Assembly: GCF_030269605.1 (NCBI RefSeq)
Contig: NZ_BSTQ01000001.1
Coordinates: forward strand, 310,001-374,000
Reading direction: 5' to 3'
Length of the DNA: 64,000 bases
Origin: Lentzea sp. NBRC 105346
GTDB taxonomy: Bacteria > Actinomycetota > Actinomycetes > Mycobacteriales > Pseudonocardiaceae
Part shown: piece after piece, positions 55,003 through 63,743 of the stretch
Layout: the number at the start of each line of letters is the position of its first letter
How positions within the stretch are numbered: the stretch's first letter is position 1
Made by a program: the position numbers and the translations under genes
The notes under the pieces: model-generated
Databases searched by the model: none
Told to the model about the DNA's origin: nothing
What the model saw: only the letters and a program-made list of their open reading frames with translations

Positions 55003-56297
55003 GCGCGAGCCAGATCCTGTCGGTCGCCGTCTTCGTCGGCGCCTACATCCTGATCGCGACCGAACGCGTGCACCGCGTCGCCGCCGCGCTCGGCGGGGCC
55101 GCGCTCATGCTGGCGCTCGGGCTGACCAACGGTGAGACCGCGTTCCACTCGATCGAGGCAGGCATCGACTGGAACGTCGTGTTCCTGCTGCTCGGCATGA
55201 TGATCATCGTCGGGGTCATCAAACAGACCGGCCTGTTCGAGTTCCTGGCCATCGCGGCGGCCAAGCGCGCCAGGGGAAAGCCGTTCGCGGTGCTGGCGAT
55301 GTTCGTGGTCATCACGGCAGTCGCCTCGGCCGCGCTGGACAACGTCACCACCGTGCTGCTGATCGCCCCGGTCACCTTCCTGGTGTGCGACCGGCTGGGG
55401 CTCAACCCGATCCCGTTCCTGATCGCGGAGGTGCTCGCCTCGAACATCGGCGGCACGGCGACGCTGATCGGTGACCCGCCGAACATCATCATCGCCAGCC
55501 GCGGCGGCCTGTCGTTCAACGACTTCCTGGTGCACCTGGCGCCGTTCATCGTGGTGCTGATGGTCGTGTTCGTCGTGGTGTGCCGGTGGCTGTTCCGGGA
55601 CGCGTTCCAGTATGACGAGAAGCGCGTCGCCGAGGTCATGGCGCTGTCGGAACGCGAAGCCATCCGCGACAAGACCCTGCTGTGGCAGAGCCTCCTCGTG
55701 CTCTTCCTCGTGCTCACGGCGTTCGTCCTGCACGGCGTGCTGCACCTGGAACCGTCGGTCGTCGCCCTGCTCGGCGCCGGGCTGCTGGTGCTGATCTCCA
55801 AGGTCACCACCGAGGACGCCATCGCCGACGTCGAGTGGGAGACGCTCATCTTCTTCATGGGTCTCTTCGTGATGGTCGGTGCACTGGTGCGCACTGGCGT
55901 GATCGACCAGGTCTCCCACGCGCTCGCGAACGCGGTGGGCGGCGACCCGCTGCTGGCCGTCATGGCATTGCTGCTCATCTCCGCGGTGCTGTCGGCCATC
56001 GTGGACAACATTCCGTATGTGGCGACGATGGCGCCGATCGTGGCGGAGCTCGTTGCCGCGCAGGGTTCGACACCGCAGGCGCATTCGATGTGGTGGTCGC
56101 TCGCGCTGGGCGCGGATCTCGGCGGCAACGCCACCGCCGTGGGCGCGAGCGCGAACGTGGTCGTGCTCGGGCTGGCCGCGCGCAACGGCACACCGATCAG
56201 CTTCTGGCAGTTCACCCGGTACGGCGTGGTGGTCGCGGGACTGTCGATCCTGCTCGCCGCGCCCTACCTGTGGCTGCGGTACTTCGTGCTGGCTTGA
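54999..56297 (+). CDS. ArsB/NhaD-type ion transporter
   Basis: The 432-residue protein has about eleven membrane helices and the ion transporter superfamily repeats, including ASNIGGTATLIGDPPN in the first half and LGADLGGNATAVGASAN in the second. These motifs are shared by ArsB, NhaD-type Na+/H+ antiporters and P-protein relatives; the exact ion cannot be told. No arsenic resistance genes accompany it, which favours a cation antiporter. It is coupled to the CBS gene. Confidence 0.88.
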   Translation: MSASQILSVAVFVGAYILIATERVHRVAAALGGAALMLALGLTNGETAFHSIEAGIDWNVVFLLLGMMIIVGVIKQTGLFEFLAIAAAKRARGKPFAVLAMFVVITAVASAALDNVTTVLLIAPVTFLVCDRLGLNPIPFLIAEVLASNIGGTATLIGDPPNIIIASRGGLSFNDFLVHLAPFIVVLMVVFVVVCRWLFRDAFQYDEKRVAEVMALSEREAIRDKTLLWQSLLVLFLVLTAFVLHGVLHLEPSVVALLGAGLLVLISKVTTEDAIADVEWETLIFFMGLFVMVGALVRTGVIDQVSHALANAVGGDPLLAVMALLLISAVLSAIVDNIPYVATMAPIVAELVAAQGSTPQAHSMWWSLALGADLGGNATAVGASANVVVLGLAARNGTPISFWQFTRYGVVVAGLSILLAAPYLWLRYFVLA

Positions 56298-56307
56298 GGA
56301 GGTGATG

Positions 56308-57163
56308 ATGGCGGACAGGGCGGCCGGAACGGCAGTCGGTCCCATGGTGATCACAGCGGTGGAGCAGCATTACCCGCTCGACCGCCGGCTGCTCCACGAC
56401 GACCTCGCGATCGAGATGCTTCCGCCGAGCATGCGTTGGGTTGTCCGCCTGACCCGATGGGGTGCGCTCCGCGGGTTTCTGGTGAAGGCGTCCGAGAAGA
56501 GCGCGCCGGGCATCTGGGGTTCGATCACGGGCCGCAAGCGCTACATCGACGACGAACTGCTCGCCGCGTTGCGGGCAGGCACCGAGGCCGTGGTGATTCT
56601 GGGAGCCGGGCTGGACACGCGTGGTCGTCGGCTCGTTCCTGCCGTGTTCCCCGTGTTCGAGGTGGACCCGCCGGTGAACATCGACGGGAAGCGCAAGCGG
56701 ATCTCGTTGCCGGACAACGTGAAACTGGTGCCGATCGACTTCGAGCGAGAAGATCTCGCGGTGGTGCTGGAGGAACACGGGTACGACGTCGGCACCCGGA
56801 CGGTGTTCGTCTGGGAAGGCGTGACGCAGTACCTCACCGAGCCCGCCGTCCGATCGACCTTCGAGTTCCTCGCCAAGGCGAGCAGAGAGAGCCGTTTTGG
56901 TGTTCACGTACGTGCGCAAGGACTTCCTCGAGGGCGTCACCATGTACGGCTCGGAGGTGCTGTACCGCAGGTTCGTGGAGAAGGAACGGCTCTGGCGCTT
57001 CGGCATGGATCCTGACGAGGTCGGTGACTTTCTCGCCGACTACGGATGGCGGGTGCTCGAGCAGGCGGGAGCGGAGGAGTTGATCGAGAAGTACGTGCGC
57101 CCCACCGGACGCGCGATGCCGGTGTCCGAGATCGAACGAACGGTTCTTGCCGAGAAAGTCTGA
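56308..57163 (+). pseudogene. SAM-dependent methyltransferase (LCMT/PPM-type), one-base frameshift
   Basis: From ATG 56308 after GAGGAGG, the first 195 residues show the family start (TAVEQHYPLDRRLLHDDLA), VILGAGLDTRG for SAM binding, FEVDPP and VFVWEGVTQYL. At the TTTT run 56895-56898 one extra T changes the frame; removing it continues as LVFTYVRKDFLEG to EIERTVLAEKV at 57163. Total would be 284 residues, normal for these O-methyltransferases. As both parts are well conserved, error in a homopolymer is likely. The substrate is unknown. Confidence 0.82.
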
Positions 57164-57285
57164 ACGTCTGTAACTGGCTGGCGTGCTCGTCGCAACTGCC
57201 ATCGGATTGCTGGTTATGGCGTGGTGTAGCGCGTGGCGCGACAATGGATGGCGATCGCGTCTGCGGACGTGGAGGTGACACGAGC

Positions 57286-57579
57286 ATGGGCTTGGCCGAA
57301 TACGAACGGCGGCAGCTCGATGAACTCGAGCAACGACTCACCGAAGATGATCCCCGCCTGGCGGCCAGACTCACCAACGCGGCTCCGGCGGTCTTCCTCT
57401 CCCGCCGGACACGCGCGGTCGTTGTGCTTCTTGCGAGCTATGTGATCGGCCTGGTCCTCGTCATCATGGGGGTGACGATCTCGTCGGTCGTGGTGATCGT
57501 GCTCGGCGCGGCCATCACGACGAGCTTGCCTGTGGCGACGTTCTGGAGGGCGTGGCGACGGCGGCGTCAGTCGCGTTGA
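57286..57579 (+). CDS. DUF3040 membrane protein
   Basis: The 97-residue protein begins MGLAEYERRQLDELEQRLTE and has two adjacent membrane helices, the pattern of the actinobacterial DUF3040 family of unknown function. GGAGGTG lies before the ATG. It ends overlapping the small convergent membrane gene by 13 bases. Confidence 0.85.
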   Translation: MGLAEYERRQLDELEQRLTEDDPRLAARLTNAAPAVFLSRRTRAVVVLLASYVIGLVLVIMGVTISSVVVIVLGAAITTSLPVATFWRAWRRRRQSR

Positions 57580-57797
57580 CCTTGCGGCTGCGCGATTATG
57601 GCCAGCCACAGCAGGCTCAGCCCTGTCACGGACGTCCCCAGCGAATCGGTCCAGTGGCCGGTGAACTGTCCGTCGATCCACACGAGCACCCAGCCCAGCA
57701 CCGCAGGCAACTGGATATACCAGTAGCGGCGCGGGATGAACGCGAGCGCGACCATGAACAGCGCGGCCAGCACCAGCCATCCTGAGAACTCGAACAT
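57567..57797 (-). CDS. Small membrane protein coupled to the antiporter
   Basis: The 76-residue protein has three hydrophobic stretches (WLVLAALFMVALAFI, YIQLPAVLGWVLVWI and a third near the end). It starts at the antiporter stop (TGATG, one base shared). It may be an accessory subunit of the antiporter; no family is recognised. Confidence 0.65.
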   Translation of the reverse strand: MFEFSGWLVLAALFMVALAFIPRRYWYIQLPAVLGWVLVWIDGQFTGHWTDSLGTSVTGLSLLWLAIIAQPQGQRD

Positions 57798-59005
57798 CAA
57801 TTTTTCCCGTGCGTCTCGACTTCGGGTTTCCCCGTGGGCAGGTTGTCCGGCGGTTCGACGCGCAGTGCCTTGGCCACCGGAACGTCGGTCGACGAGTGCA
57901 GCACGATCGACAACGCGATGGTGACGGCGACGAGGTCGAAGACGTGGTCTCCGGCCGGAATCCCGGCCTGTAGCGCGAGCAACCCGTAGACGACCGAGGC
58001 GAATCCCTTGGGGCCGAACCACGCCGCGACCGACCGTTCCCGCGGCGGCAAGGGCGTGCGCAGCAGCGACAGCATCATCGCCGCGGGGCGGACGAGCAGG
58101 ATCGCGATGACCGCCACCGCCCAGTCGCCGAACGAGAGGTGGGAGATCCGGTCGGGTGTGATGAGGGCGCCGAACACGAGCAGCGCGGCGAACTTCGTGG
58201 TCTCCGAGAGCAGGTCGCCGAAGTGCTCGAAGTGTTCTGCCGCAACACGATCCAGGGTCGCGATCGTGGAACCGGCGGCGAACGCGGCGAGGTAGGGGTT
58301 GGCGTGGGTGAGGTGGCACGTCGCGTAGAGGATCACCGCGATGGCCAGCGGTCCGAGCGCCTGCAGGCGTGGTTCCGCGGTGAGGATCTTGAGCCGCCAC
58401 GCCAAAACGATCACCGCGGGGATCACGATGCCGATCACGAGACCGCTGACCAGTTCGATGCCGATGGTGGCGAAGTCGGTGCCCCGGTTGGCCGCGGTGG
58501 CCAGGAAGATCAGCACGAACGGCAGGGCGAGGCCGTCGTTGAGGCCGGACTCGACGTTGAGCAGGCGCCGCAACCGCAGTGGCACGTCGGTGCGGCCGAC
58601 GATGGCGGCGGCGAAGACCGGGTCGGTAGGGGAGAGGATTGCGCCGATCAGGAACGAGGTGGTCCAGTCGAGCCCGGTGAGGAAGTGGGTGGGCACGGCG
58701 ATGCCGACCATGGTCAGCGGCATCGCCAGACCGAGCGCCCGGCCCGACAACCGCCAGCCTTCCTTCAGGTCGGGCAGGCCGGCGCGCTGGCCGTCGGTGA
58801 ACAACACCGTGAACAGCGCGAGGTCGGCCAGGCCGGTGACGAACGAGCCGTTGGAGGGGATGTCGACGAGGCCGAGACCGCCCTGCCCGATCAGCGCACC
58901 GGCGAGCAGGAACATCAACGCCGTCGACAGGATCGTGCGCGCCGCGACCCCGGACAGCGACACGCTGATCAGCAACACCAGGCCGAACGCCAGCACCAGC
59001 GCCAT
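57797..59005 (-). CDS. CPA1-type cation/H+ antiporter
   Basis: The 402-residue protein has about twelve membrane helices. Features of CPA1/NhaP-type antiporters are GQGGLGLVDIP near the start, LTGLDWTTSFLIGAILSPTDPVFAAAI with the ion-site Asp, and NVESGLNDGLALPFV. It should exchange Na+ or K+ for protons. The ATG at 59005 starts the first helix; the upstream frame runs through the leader element and is not coding. Copy C of the leader element sits 45 bases before this start. Confidence 0.88.
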   Translation of the reverse strand: MALVLAFGLVLLISVSLSGVAARTILSTALMFLLAGALIGQGGLGLVDIPSNGSFVTGLADLALFTVLFTDGQRAGLPDLKEGWRLSGRALGLAMPLTMVGIAVPTHFLTGLDWTTSFLIGAILSPTDPVFAAAIVGRTDVPLRLRRLLNVESGLNDGLALPFVLIFLATAANRGTDFATIGIELVSGLVIGIVIPAVIVLAWRLKILTAEPRLQALGPLAIAVILYATCHLTHANPYLAAFAAGSTIATLDRVAAEHFEHFGDLLSETTKFAALLVFGALITPDRISHLSFGDWAVAVIAILLVRPAAMMLSLLRTPLPPRERSVAAWFGPKGFASVVYGLLALQAGIPAGDHVFDLVAVTIALSIVLHSSTDVPVAKALRVEPPDNLPTGKPEVETHGKN

Positions 59006-59049
59006 CGAGAACCCCGTCCACGTCGAACACCCCACCACCGTGGGTGGGT

Positions 59050-59100
59050 GTGCCGACCAGACTTCCCGGCGCTCCGCGCGCAAAGATGCCGTAAAGGGGC
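59050..59100 (-). promoter_or_regulatory. Shared leader element, copy C (before antiporter)
   Basis: This 51-base block is nearly identical to copy D at 60001-60051. In the gene direction it contains CCCCTTTACGGCATCTT, then GGAGCGCCGGGAAGTCTGG and TCGGCAC. It lies in the leader of the CPA1 antiporter gene and can fold into hairpins (GCCG with CGGC). Confidence 0.7.
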
Positions 59101-59117
59101 AGACTGCGCAACTCAGC

Positions 59118-59954
59118 TCATTCAGCGATGGGCAGCGGGCTCAGATGTACCAGCAGGTCGCGGTAGAGCTGCCTCTCCCGTTCGACGACCGCGTTGATCC
59201 GGCTGTCCCACAAGGCCTTCCGGCGGGTGAGTAGCTCGTACAGCAAGACCGGGTCGGTGCTGGGCACGGTCCACCGTCCGGAGGCCGTGCGCAAGACCAC
59301 CGCGTGCCCGACCGCCGAGATCTCGACTATGTGGGAGAACGCCACGTTCGAGTCTGTGCGGGAGCCGTTGATCCACGTGGTCCACTCGATGACGTCGGAG
59401 CCGATCCCGACGCGGACCGCCCCTCCTGCGGGTAGCTGTTCGTCGAGCACGAGATCGAGCGGCGTCGAACCCAACTCGGCGATCACCGGCCGTAGCAACG
59501 TCAGATGCGCCTGATGAGCGATGGTGCAGGCCACTGCCAGGCCGACTGGAGCCAGCGCGAGCAAAGCTCCGGCCACCGTGCGGCCAACTCCGCTCGAGGA
59601 GCTGACAGCGAGGCAGAAGCCGGGCACCACGCCGAGCAGGAACTGTGCGCCGGTCATCATTCCGGTTGCCGGAAGCCACGACTGCGGCTCGGCACTACCG
59701 TCGCGGCGCAGCCAGACCGCGAGGGCGATGGCGTGCGCTGCGGCGGCGAACACCGTGATGAACGCCCACCACGCCAGGTCACGGTCGGCTGCCACAGTAA
59801 GCGCGGCGAGCGATACGCACATCAGCACCAGTGTGAATGGCAGAACCACCATGGAGGTCAGCAACAGCGAGCGAGTGCGGTGCCAGCGCGATCGGAGAGC
59901 CCGTGCGGTCTCGGGATCGCTGATCATCGGGAGAGCGCGTGGAACCAGTGTCAT
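59118..59954 (-). CDS. Four-helix membrane protein of unknown function
   Basis: From ATG 59954 (GGAGTC upstream) the protein has 278 residues: four membrane helices (about 35-155), a cytoplasmic domain with strands (VRVGIGSDVIEWTTWI, VVLRTASGRWTVPS) like a YcxB-type C-terminal domain, and a terminal charged helix. The YcxB resemblance is only by pattern. The upstream frame in the leader element is not coding. Confidence 0.7.
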   Translation of the reverse strand: MTLVPRALPMISDPETARALRSRWHRTRSLLLTSMVVLPFTLVLMCVSLAALTVAADRDLAWWAFITVFAAAAHAIALAVWLRRDGSAEPQSWLPATGMMTGAQFLLGVVPGFCLAVSSSSGVGRTVAGALLALAPVGLAVACTIAHQAHLTLLRPVIAELGSTPLDLVLDEQLPAGGAVRVGIGSDVIEWTTWINGSRTDSNVAFSHIVEISAVGHAVVLRTASGRWTVPSTDPVLLYELLTRRKALWDSRINAVVERERQLYRDLLVHLSPLPIAE

Positions 59955-60000
59955 GGAGACTCCGTCCGCATCGATCCGCCTTGCCACGGTCGTGACAAGC

Positions 60001-60051
60001 GTGCCGACCAGACTTCCCGGCGCTCCACACATCAAGATGCCGTAAAGGGGC
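60001..60051 (-). promoter_or_regulatory. Shared leader element, copy D
   Basis: The same 51-base block as copy C with a handful of differences clustered in the middle (ACACATCA in place of GCGCGCAA). It is 46 bases before the start of the four-helix membrane protein gene, a spacing matching copy C. Confidence 0.7.
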
Positions 60052-60253
60052 TGCTGGCGCAATCGTCCAGTGGCCTCATCCACTGACGCTCAGCAGTACT
60101 CAACGTCCCTGCCAGGTCCGGCAGCGATGCGCGTCTTGTGCACTGTGGACGGCCGCGACCTGGCAACTGTCAGCGATGTGTCAGCGCCCGCTGACAGCCT
60201 CGGCCCCGTACCGGCGACCGATTCGCCGGAAATGCCGATTGAAGGGATCTCGG

Positions 60254-60691
60254 ATGAAGCACGATCTGCGTCGAGCAGCGCGGGTTGTCTCCGTGCTCGG
60301 CACGGCGATCGCCCTCGCTTTGCTCCCCGTTGCCGTCGCCGAAGCCGCGACGAAGATCGAAGTCGGGCCGCACAACGCACTGGGCACCGGAATCGCCGGT
60401 GACTTCTGGTGGGGCGACTACGGCCAGTACACGATGAACTGGGACATCGCGGTCATCGACACCAGCGCGAACGGCTTCTGCGCGCAGGCGAAGATCATCG
60501 CTGACCTGCCCGCCTTCCCGGACCGCCAGTACTCCAGCCCACGCGTGTGCGGCCACCAGCAGGGCACGACCTGGCGAGCCGGCCAGAACGAGTCCTCCAC
60601 GATCAGGGGCGTCAAAGTCCAGGTCTGCCGGGTGCACTCCGACGGCAGCGACCAGCACTGCGAGACGAAGCAGTACATCTCGAAGGGCTGA
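60254..60691 (+). CDS. Small secreted protein (145 aa)
   Basis: The protein has a signal peptide (1-32, ending VAEAAT) and a compact exported domain with four cysteines (FCAQ, RVCGH, QVCRV, HCETK), likely two disulphides. GAAGGGATC precedes the ATG. The family is not recognised; size and cysteines fit small secreted proteins of actinobacteria. A strong terminator follows. Confidence 0.75.
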   Translation: MKHDLRRAARVVSVLGTAIALALLPVAVAEAATKIEVGPHNALGTGIAGDFWWGDYGQYTMNWDIAVIDTSANGFCAQAKIIADLPAFPDRQYSSPRVCGHQQGTTWRAGQNESSTIRGVKVQVCRVHSDGSDQHCETKQYISKG

Positions 60692-60719
60692 CGCGTGCAG
60701 CGCCGCTGCTTTCCAGCGC

Positions 60720-60762
60720 GAGGGGAACCTTCATCCACGTCGGGTGGGTGAGGGTTCCCCTC
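60720..60762. terminator. Bidirectional hairpin terminator
   Basis: GAGGGGAACC (60720-60729) pairs perfectly with GGTTCCCCTC (60753-60762), and the inner TCATCCAC pairs with GTGGGTGA with one weak pair, giving about 18 bp of stem with a short loop. It lies between two convergent genes and can serve both. Confidence 0.8.
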
Positions 60763-60846
60763 ACTGGAGGTTGCGCTGGTCCAGCTGGCGTTCCAGGGCT
60801 CACCCCTCCGCGGCTCGTCGATGTTCAGGAGTTCTGCCGCATACCG

Positions 60847-61473
60847 TCAACGGCTCTCGAACACCGCGGCGAGGTCTGCTTCGCGGCCACGTAGCTCGCC
60901 AGCCGCGACCGCCTGCTCGACAGACAACATGCCTGAAGCCAGGCCCAGCACAATGGCGGGCTCGCCCCGGAACACGGTGTTGGGCTGGTTGTCGCCGCAG
61001 AGTTCGACGCGTGTGCCGGTCTTGTCGGCGTGGACGGCGACCATCGCGTCGTCGGCGGACAGTCCGATGGTCATCGGTTTCTTCGATCTTCGGTCGCGTA
61101 GCAGCGCGTCCAGAGCGACTACTAGCCAGCGTCCATGGAAGATGTCACCCTGAGGGCCGGAGATCATCAGCGGAGTGCTCCACGTGACCAGCGATGCGAC
61201 CGTGTCACGGAGCTCCCTGCCCCACGGCGTGAGGACGTAGGCGACGCCGTTGCGGCCGGTGTCGAGCGTGCGCTGAACGACGCCCACTTCTTCGAGCTCT
61301 TTGAGGCGGGCGGCGAGGAGGTTGGTTGCGATGCCCGGCAGACCGGCCAGCAGTTCGCCGTAGCGGGCCGGGCCGACCAGCAGCTCCCTGACGATGAGCA
61401 GGCTCCACCGCGCTCCGACGACGTCGAGCGCCCGCGCCAGGCCGCAGTACTGACCGTAGGACCGCTTCGGCAT
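60847..61473 (-). CDS. HxlR-family regulator with C-terminal SCP2-like domain
   Basis: The 208-residue protein has a HxlR winged helix (1-100, GQYCGLARALDVVGARWSLL with the conserved Cys10, then GELLAGLPGIATNLLAARL) and an added domain of about 95 residues that looks like the SCP2/sterol-carrier fold seen in several actinobacterial HxlR proteins. It diverges from the dehalogenase-like gene and probably represses it through the repeat at 61497-61514. Confidence 0.87.
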   Translation of the reverse strand: MPKRSYGQYCGLARALDVVGARWSLLIVRELLVGPARYGELLAGLPGIATNLLAARLKELEEVGVVQRTLDTGRNGVAYVLTPWGRELRDTVASLVTWSTPLMISGPQGDIFHGRWLVVALDALLRDRRSKKPMTIGLSADDAMVAVHADKTGTRVELCGDNQPNTVFRGEPAIVLGLASGMLSVEQAVAAGELRGREADLAAVFESR

Positions 61474-61496
61474 TTGCCGTCCGCACCTCCTCGTGC

Positions 61497-61531
61497 TTGA
61501 CTTTCACTAGTCAACTTTAAATTAGTATAGT
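61497..61531. promoter_or_regulatory. Operator and promoter between HxlR and hydrolase genes
   Basis: TTGACT and AGTCAA form a perfect inverted repeat (61497-61514) in an AT-rich stretch. TTCACT (61503-61508), 17 bases and TATAGT (61526-61531) make a plausible promoter for the hydrolase gene, so the operator overlaps the -35 box. Confidence 0.6.
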
Positions 61532-61554
61532 CCCCGGACCGGGAGGCGCAGCAG

Positions 61555-62478
61555 ATGTCGTCCCAGCACACCGCAGGCACCCGACCGTCCTGGGTGGATG
61601 CCGACCTGTTTCCCTTCGAGAGCCACTTCGTCGAGCTGGGCGGGCACGTCGTCCACTACGTCGACGAGGGCTCAGGGCCGATTCTGCTGATGCTGCATGG
61701 CAATCCGACCTGGTCCTTTGTGTACCGGGACGTCATCAGGTCTCTGCGTGACCAGTTCCGGTGCGTCGCCCTCGACTACCCGGGGTTCGGGCTGTCCGTC
61801 GCCGCACCGGGTTATCGGTATCAGCCCGCCGACCACGCCGGTGTGGTCGTGGAGTTCCTCGACCGCATGGACCTCTCGGACGTCACGCTCGTGGCCCACG
61901 ACTGGGGCGGGCCGATCGGGCTCTTCACGGCCGAACGGCGATCGAACCGGTTCCAGCGAATCGTCCTGGCGAACACCTGGGCGTGGCCGACAAACGGCGA
62001 ACTGCGCGCTGAGATCGCTTCCCGCGTCATGGGCGGCCCGATCGGACGCGAGTTGATCAGGCGGTTCAACCTGTTCGTGAACGCGCTGATCCCCGCCGGA
62101 CACCGCCGCCGCAAGGTCTCCCAGACCGAGATGAACCACTACCGCGAGGCACTCGACACCTGGGAGCGCCGCAACGCGTGCGCGATCCTGCCGGGTGCCA
62201 TCACCGGAAGCCGCGAGTTTCTCGCCGGCATCGAAGGCAACCTGCAGCTGCTCGACAACCTCCCCACACTGATCGTATGGGCGGACCGCGACGTGGCTTT
62301 CAGCGACAAGGATCGCGAGCGCTTGGAGGAGAAGTTCCCGGACCACACCACCGTGGTCGTCAAGGGGGCTGGTCACTTCGTGCAGTCCGATGCGGCAGAT
62401 GAGATGAGCGAGGCAATCCGTTCGTGGTGGAGCGGATCGGTGGCTGACAAGGCGCCCGACCGGGGAGCCGACCGCTGA
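61555..62478 (+). CDS. Haloalkane dehalogenase-like alpha/beta hydrolase
   Basis: The 307-residue protein has the dehalogenase-type signature: oxyanion segment HGNPTW (49-54), nucleophile D116 in VAHDWGGP with the following W117, acid candidates D244/D246, and H274 in GAGHFVQ. Nucleophile Asp plus Trp is typical of haloalkane dehalogenases (and of luciferase-like relatives), which release halide from alkyl halides. Cytoplasmic, no signal. GGGAGG precedes the ATG. The true substrate is unknown. Confidence 0.88.
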   Translation: MSSQHTAGTRPSWVDADLFPFESHFVELGGHVVHYVDEGSGPILLMLHGNPTWSFVYRDVIRSLRDQFRCVALDYPGFGLSVAAPGYRYQPADHAGVVVEFLDRMDLSDVTLVAHDWGGPIGLFTAERRSNRFQRIVLANTWAWPTNGELRAEIASRVMGGPIGRELIRRFNLFVNALIPAGHRRRKVSQTEMNHYREALDTWERRNACAILPGAITGSREFLAGIEGNLQLLDNLPTLIVWADRDVAFSDKDRERLEEKFPDHTTVVVKGAGHFVQSDAADEMSEAIRSWWSGSVADKAPDRGADR

Positions 62479-62650
62479 CTCGACATCGCCGACACGTCAC
62501 GCGCCAGTTGATTCTCGTCGACCGACGACCGCGGTCGATTGCCGCGTGACCGTTCTGCGCGTCGCATTCCGGCGACTGGTCGCCGAGCCAGCGAAAACAC
62601 CGGGACAGTCTTCGCTGACAACGGACAGGGCGGTCAAAACCCGACCGACA

Positions 62651-62670
62651 TTGATCATGATAGTGATCAA
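62651..62670. repeat. Inverted repeat in the gap before the integrase end
   Basis: TTGATCA, six bases and TGATCAA form a perfect 7-bp-arm repeat between the hydrolase stop and the integrase stop. It could be a terminator piece or an attachment-site element for the integrase. No flanking direct repeat was found. Confidence 0.4.
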
Positions 62671-62729
62671 CTTGTGGGGTCACCCGTTCGATCGGGCAAG
62701 CCGCCGCGACACCGACGCCGATTCGTGAC

Positions 62730-63743
62730 TCAGGGATGGGCGAGAGGGTGTGGTTGTCCGGTCAGCGCGGCCAGGGCGGTGGCGACGGCGTGGAGGTCGG
62801 CTTTGATGTAGGTGGTGGTGGCGGGGCCGGTGCTGTCGGTGTGGCCGGCGTAGGCGCGGGCGATGCCGTAGCCGAAGTGGCGTTCGACCCAGGTCAGGGT
62901 GGTGTGGCGTAGCCAGTGGGTGGAGATGCCCTGGGTGGCGATCCAGGGCAGTTGGTGGCCGAGGCGTTTCCACAGGTGGTCGTAGCGGCGGCTGGTGAGC
63001 GGATTCCCGTTGCGGTATCGCAGAAGTGGGTCGGTGGGCAGGGCCGCGCCGCGGGCGGTGGCGTGGTCGGCCAGGCTCAGTGCCAGGGTGGGACTGATCG
63101 GTTGCCACCGGACGGTGCCGCCCTTCTCCCGGAGCCGCACCAGGCACTGGTCGGGGTCGAGGTCGGCCACCCGCAAGGCGAGTGCTCCGCCGCGTCGGCA
63201 GGCCGTCTCGGTGTGCAGCCGCAGCAGCAGCGCGTCGAGGATGACGTCGTTGCCGCTGGCGCGGGCGGCGGTGTTGATCTGGTCGAGTTCACCGGGCGTG
63301 AGCGCCCGGCGGGTGCTCGGCAGCCGCCGGGGCTTGGCGACCCGATGTGCGGGGCTGGCGGTGGGCGCGATCAGGCCGTCCGCGATCGCCCGGTTGTAGA
63401 TCGCGCGGGCGGCGGCGATGACGTGCTCGCCGGCGTGGCGGCCGTCCCGGCCGTTGCGCCGGGACCGGGCGGCAGCGGTCATCTCCCGCTGGAGCGCCTC
63501 GATGTCGCTGGCGGCGATCTGGTCCAGACGGCGGGTGCCCCACGCGGTGAGCATCCTGCTCCAGTAGCTGCCGTAGGTCCGGTTCGCGCCGTGGCCTGCT
63601 GCCGCGATGGCGCGGGGCAGGTAGTCGGCCAGGGTGGGGACATCGGATGCCGCGACGTCCCCGCGCTGCAGATCGGTGAGGGTGACGCCGATCCGCGCCA
63701 GCAGGCGGCGTGCCTGGGCGATCGCGGCCGGGTCAGCGGTCAT
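62730..63743 (-). CDS. Tyrosine recombinase/integrase
   Basis: The 337-residue protein has an N-terminal SAM-like core-binding domain (about 45-140) and the catalytic domain with R in TACRRGGAL, HWLRHTTL (HxxR), AYAGHTD and the nucleophile Tyr in TTTYIKA. All catalytic residues appear present. It overlaps the AbrB-like gene by 11 bases. A related truncated copy lies at 42590-43018. The element it would move is not evident in the window. Confidence 0.92.
   Translation of the reverse strand: MTADPAAIAQARRLLARIGVTLTDLQRGDVAASDVPTLADYLPRAIAAAGHGANRTYGSYWSRMLTAWGTRRLDQIAASDIEALQREMTAAARSRRNGRDGRHAGEHVIAAARAIYNRAIADGLIAPTASPAHRVAKPRRLPSTRRALTPGELDQINTAARASGNDVILDALLLRLHTETACRRGGALALRVADLDPDQCLVRLREKGGTVRWQPISPTLALSLADHATARGAALPTDPLLRYRNGNPLTSRRYDHLWKRLGHQLPWIATQGISTHWLRHTTLTWVERHFGYGIARAYAGHTDSTGPATTTYIKADLHAVATALAALTGQPHPLAHP

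Noticed and set aside
59005-59083. Upstream N-terminal extension of the antiporter into the leader element
   Set aside because: The repeat there also precedes unrelated genes in leaders, so its apparent protein reading is not coding.
57567-59111. 514-codon minus-strand frame covering the antiporter
   Set aside because: Only its last 76 codons are a real small membrane gene; the rest is an out-of-frame reading of the antiporter.
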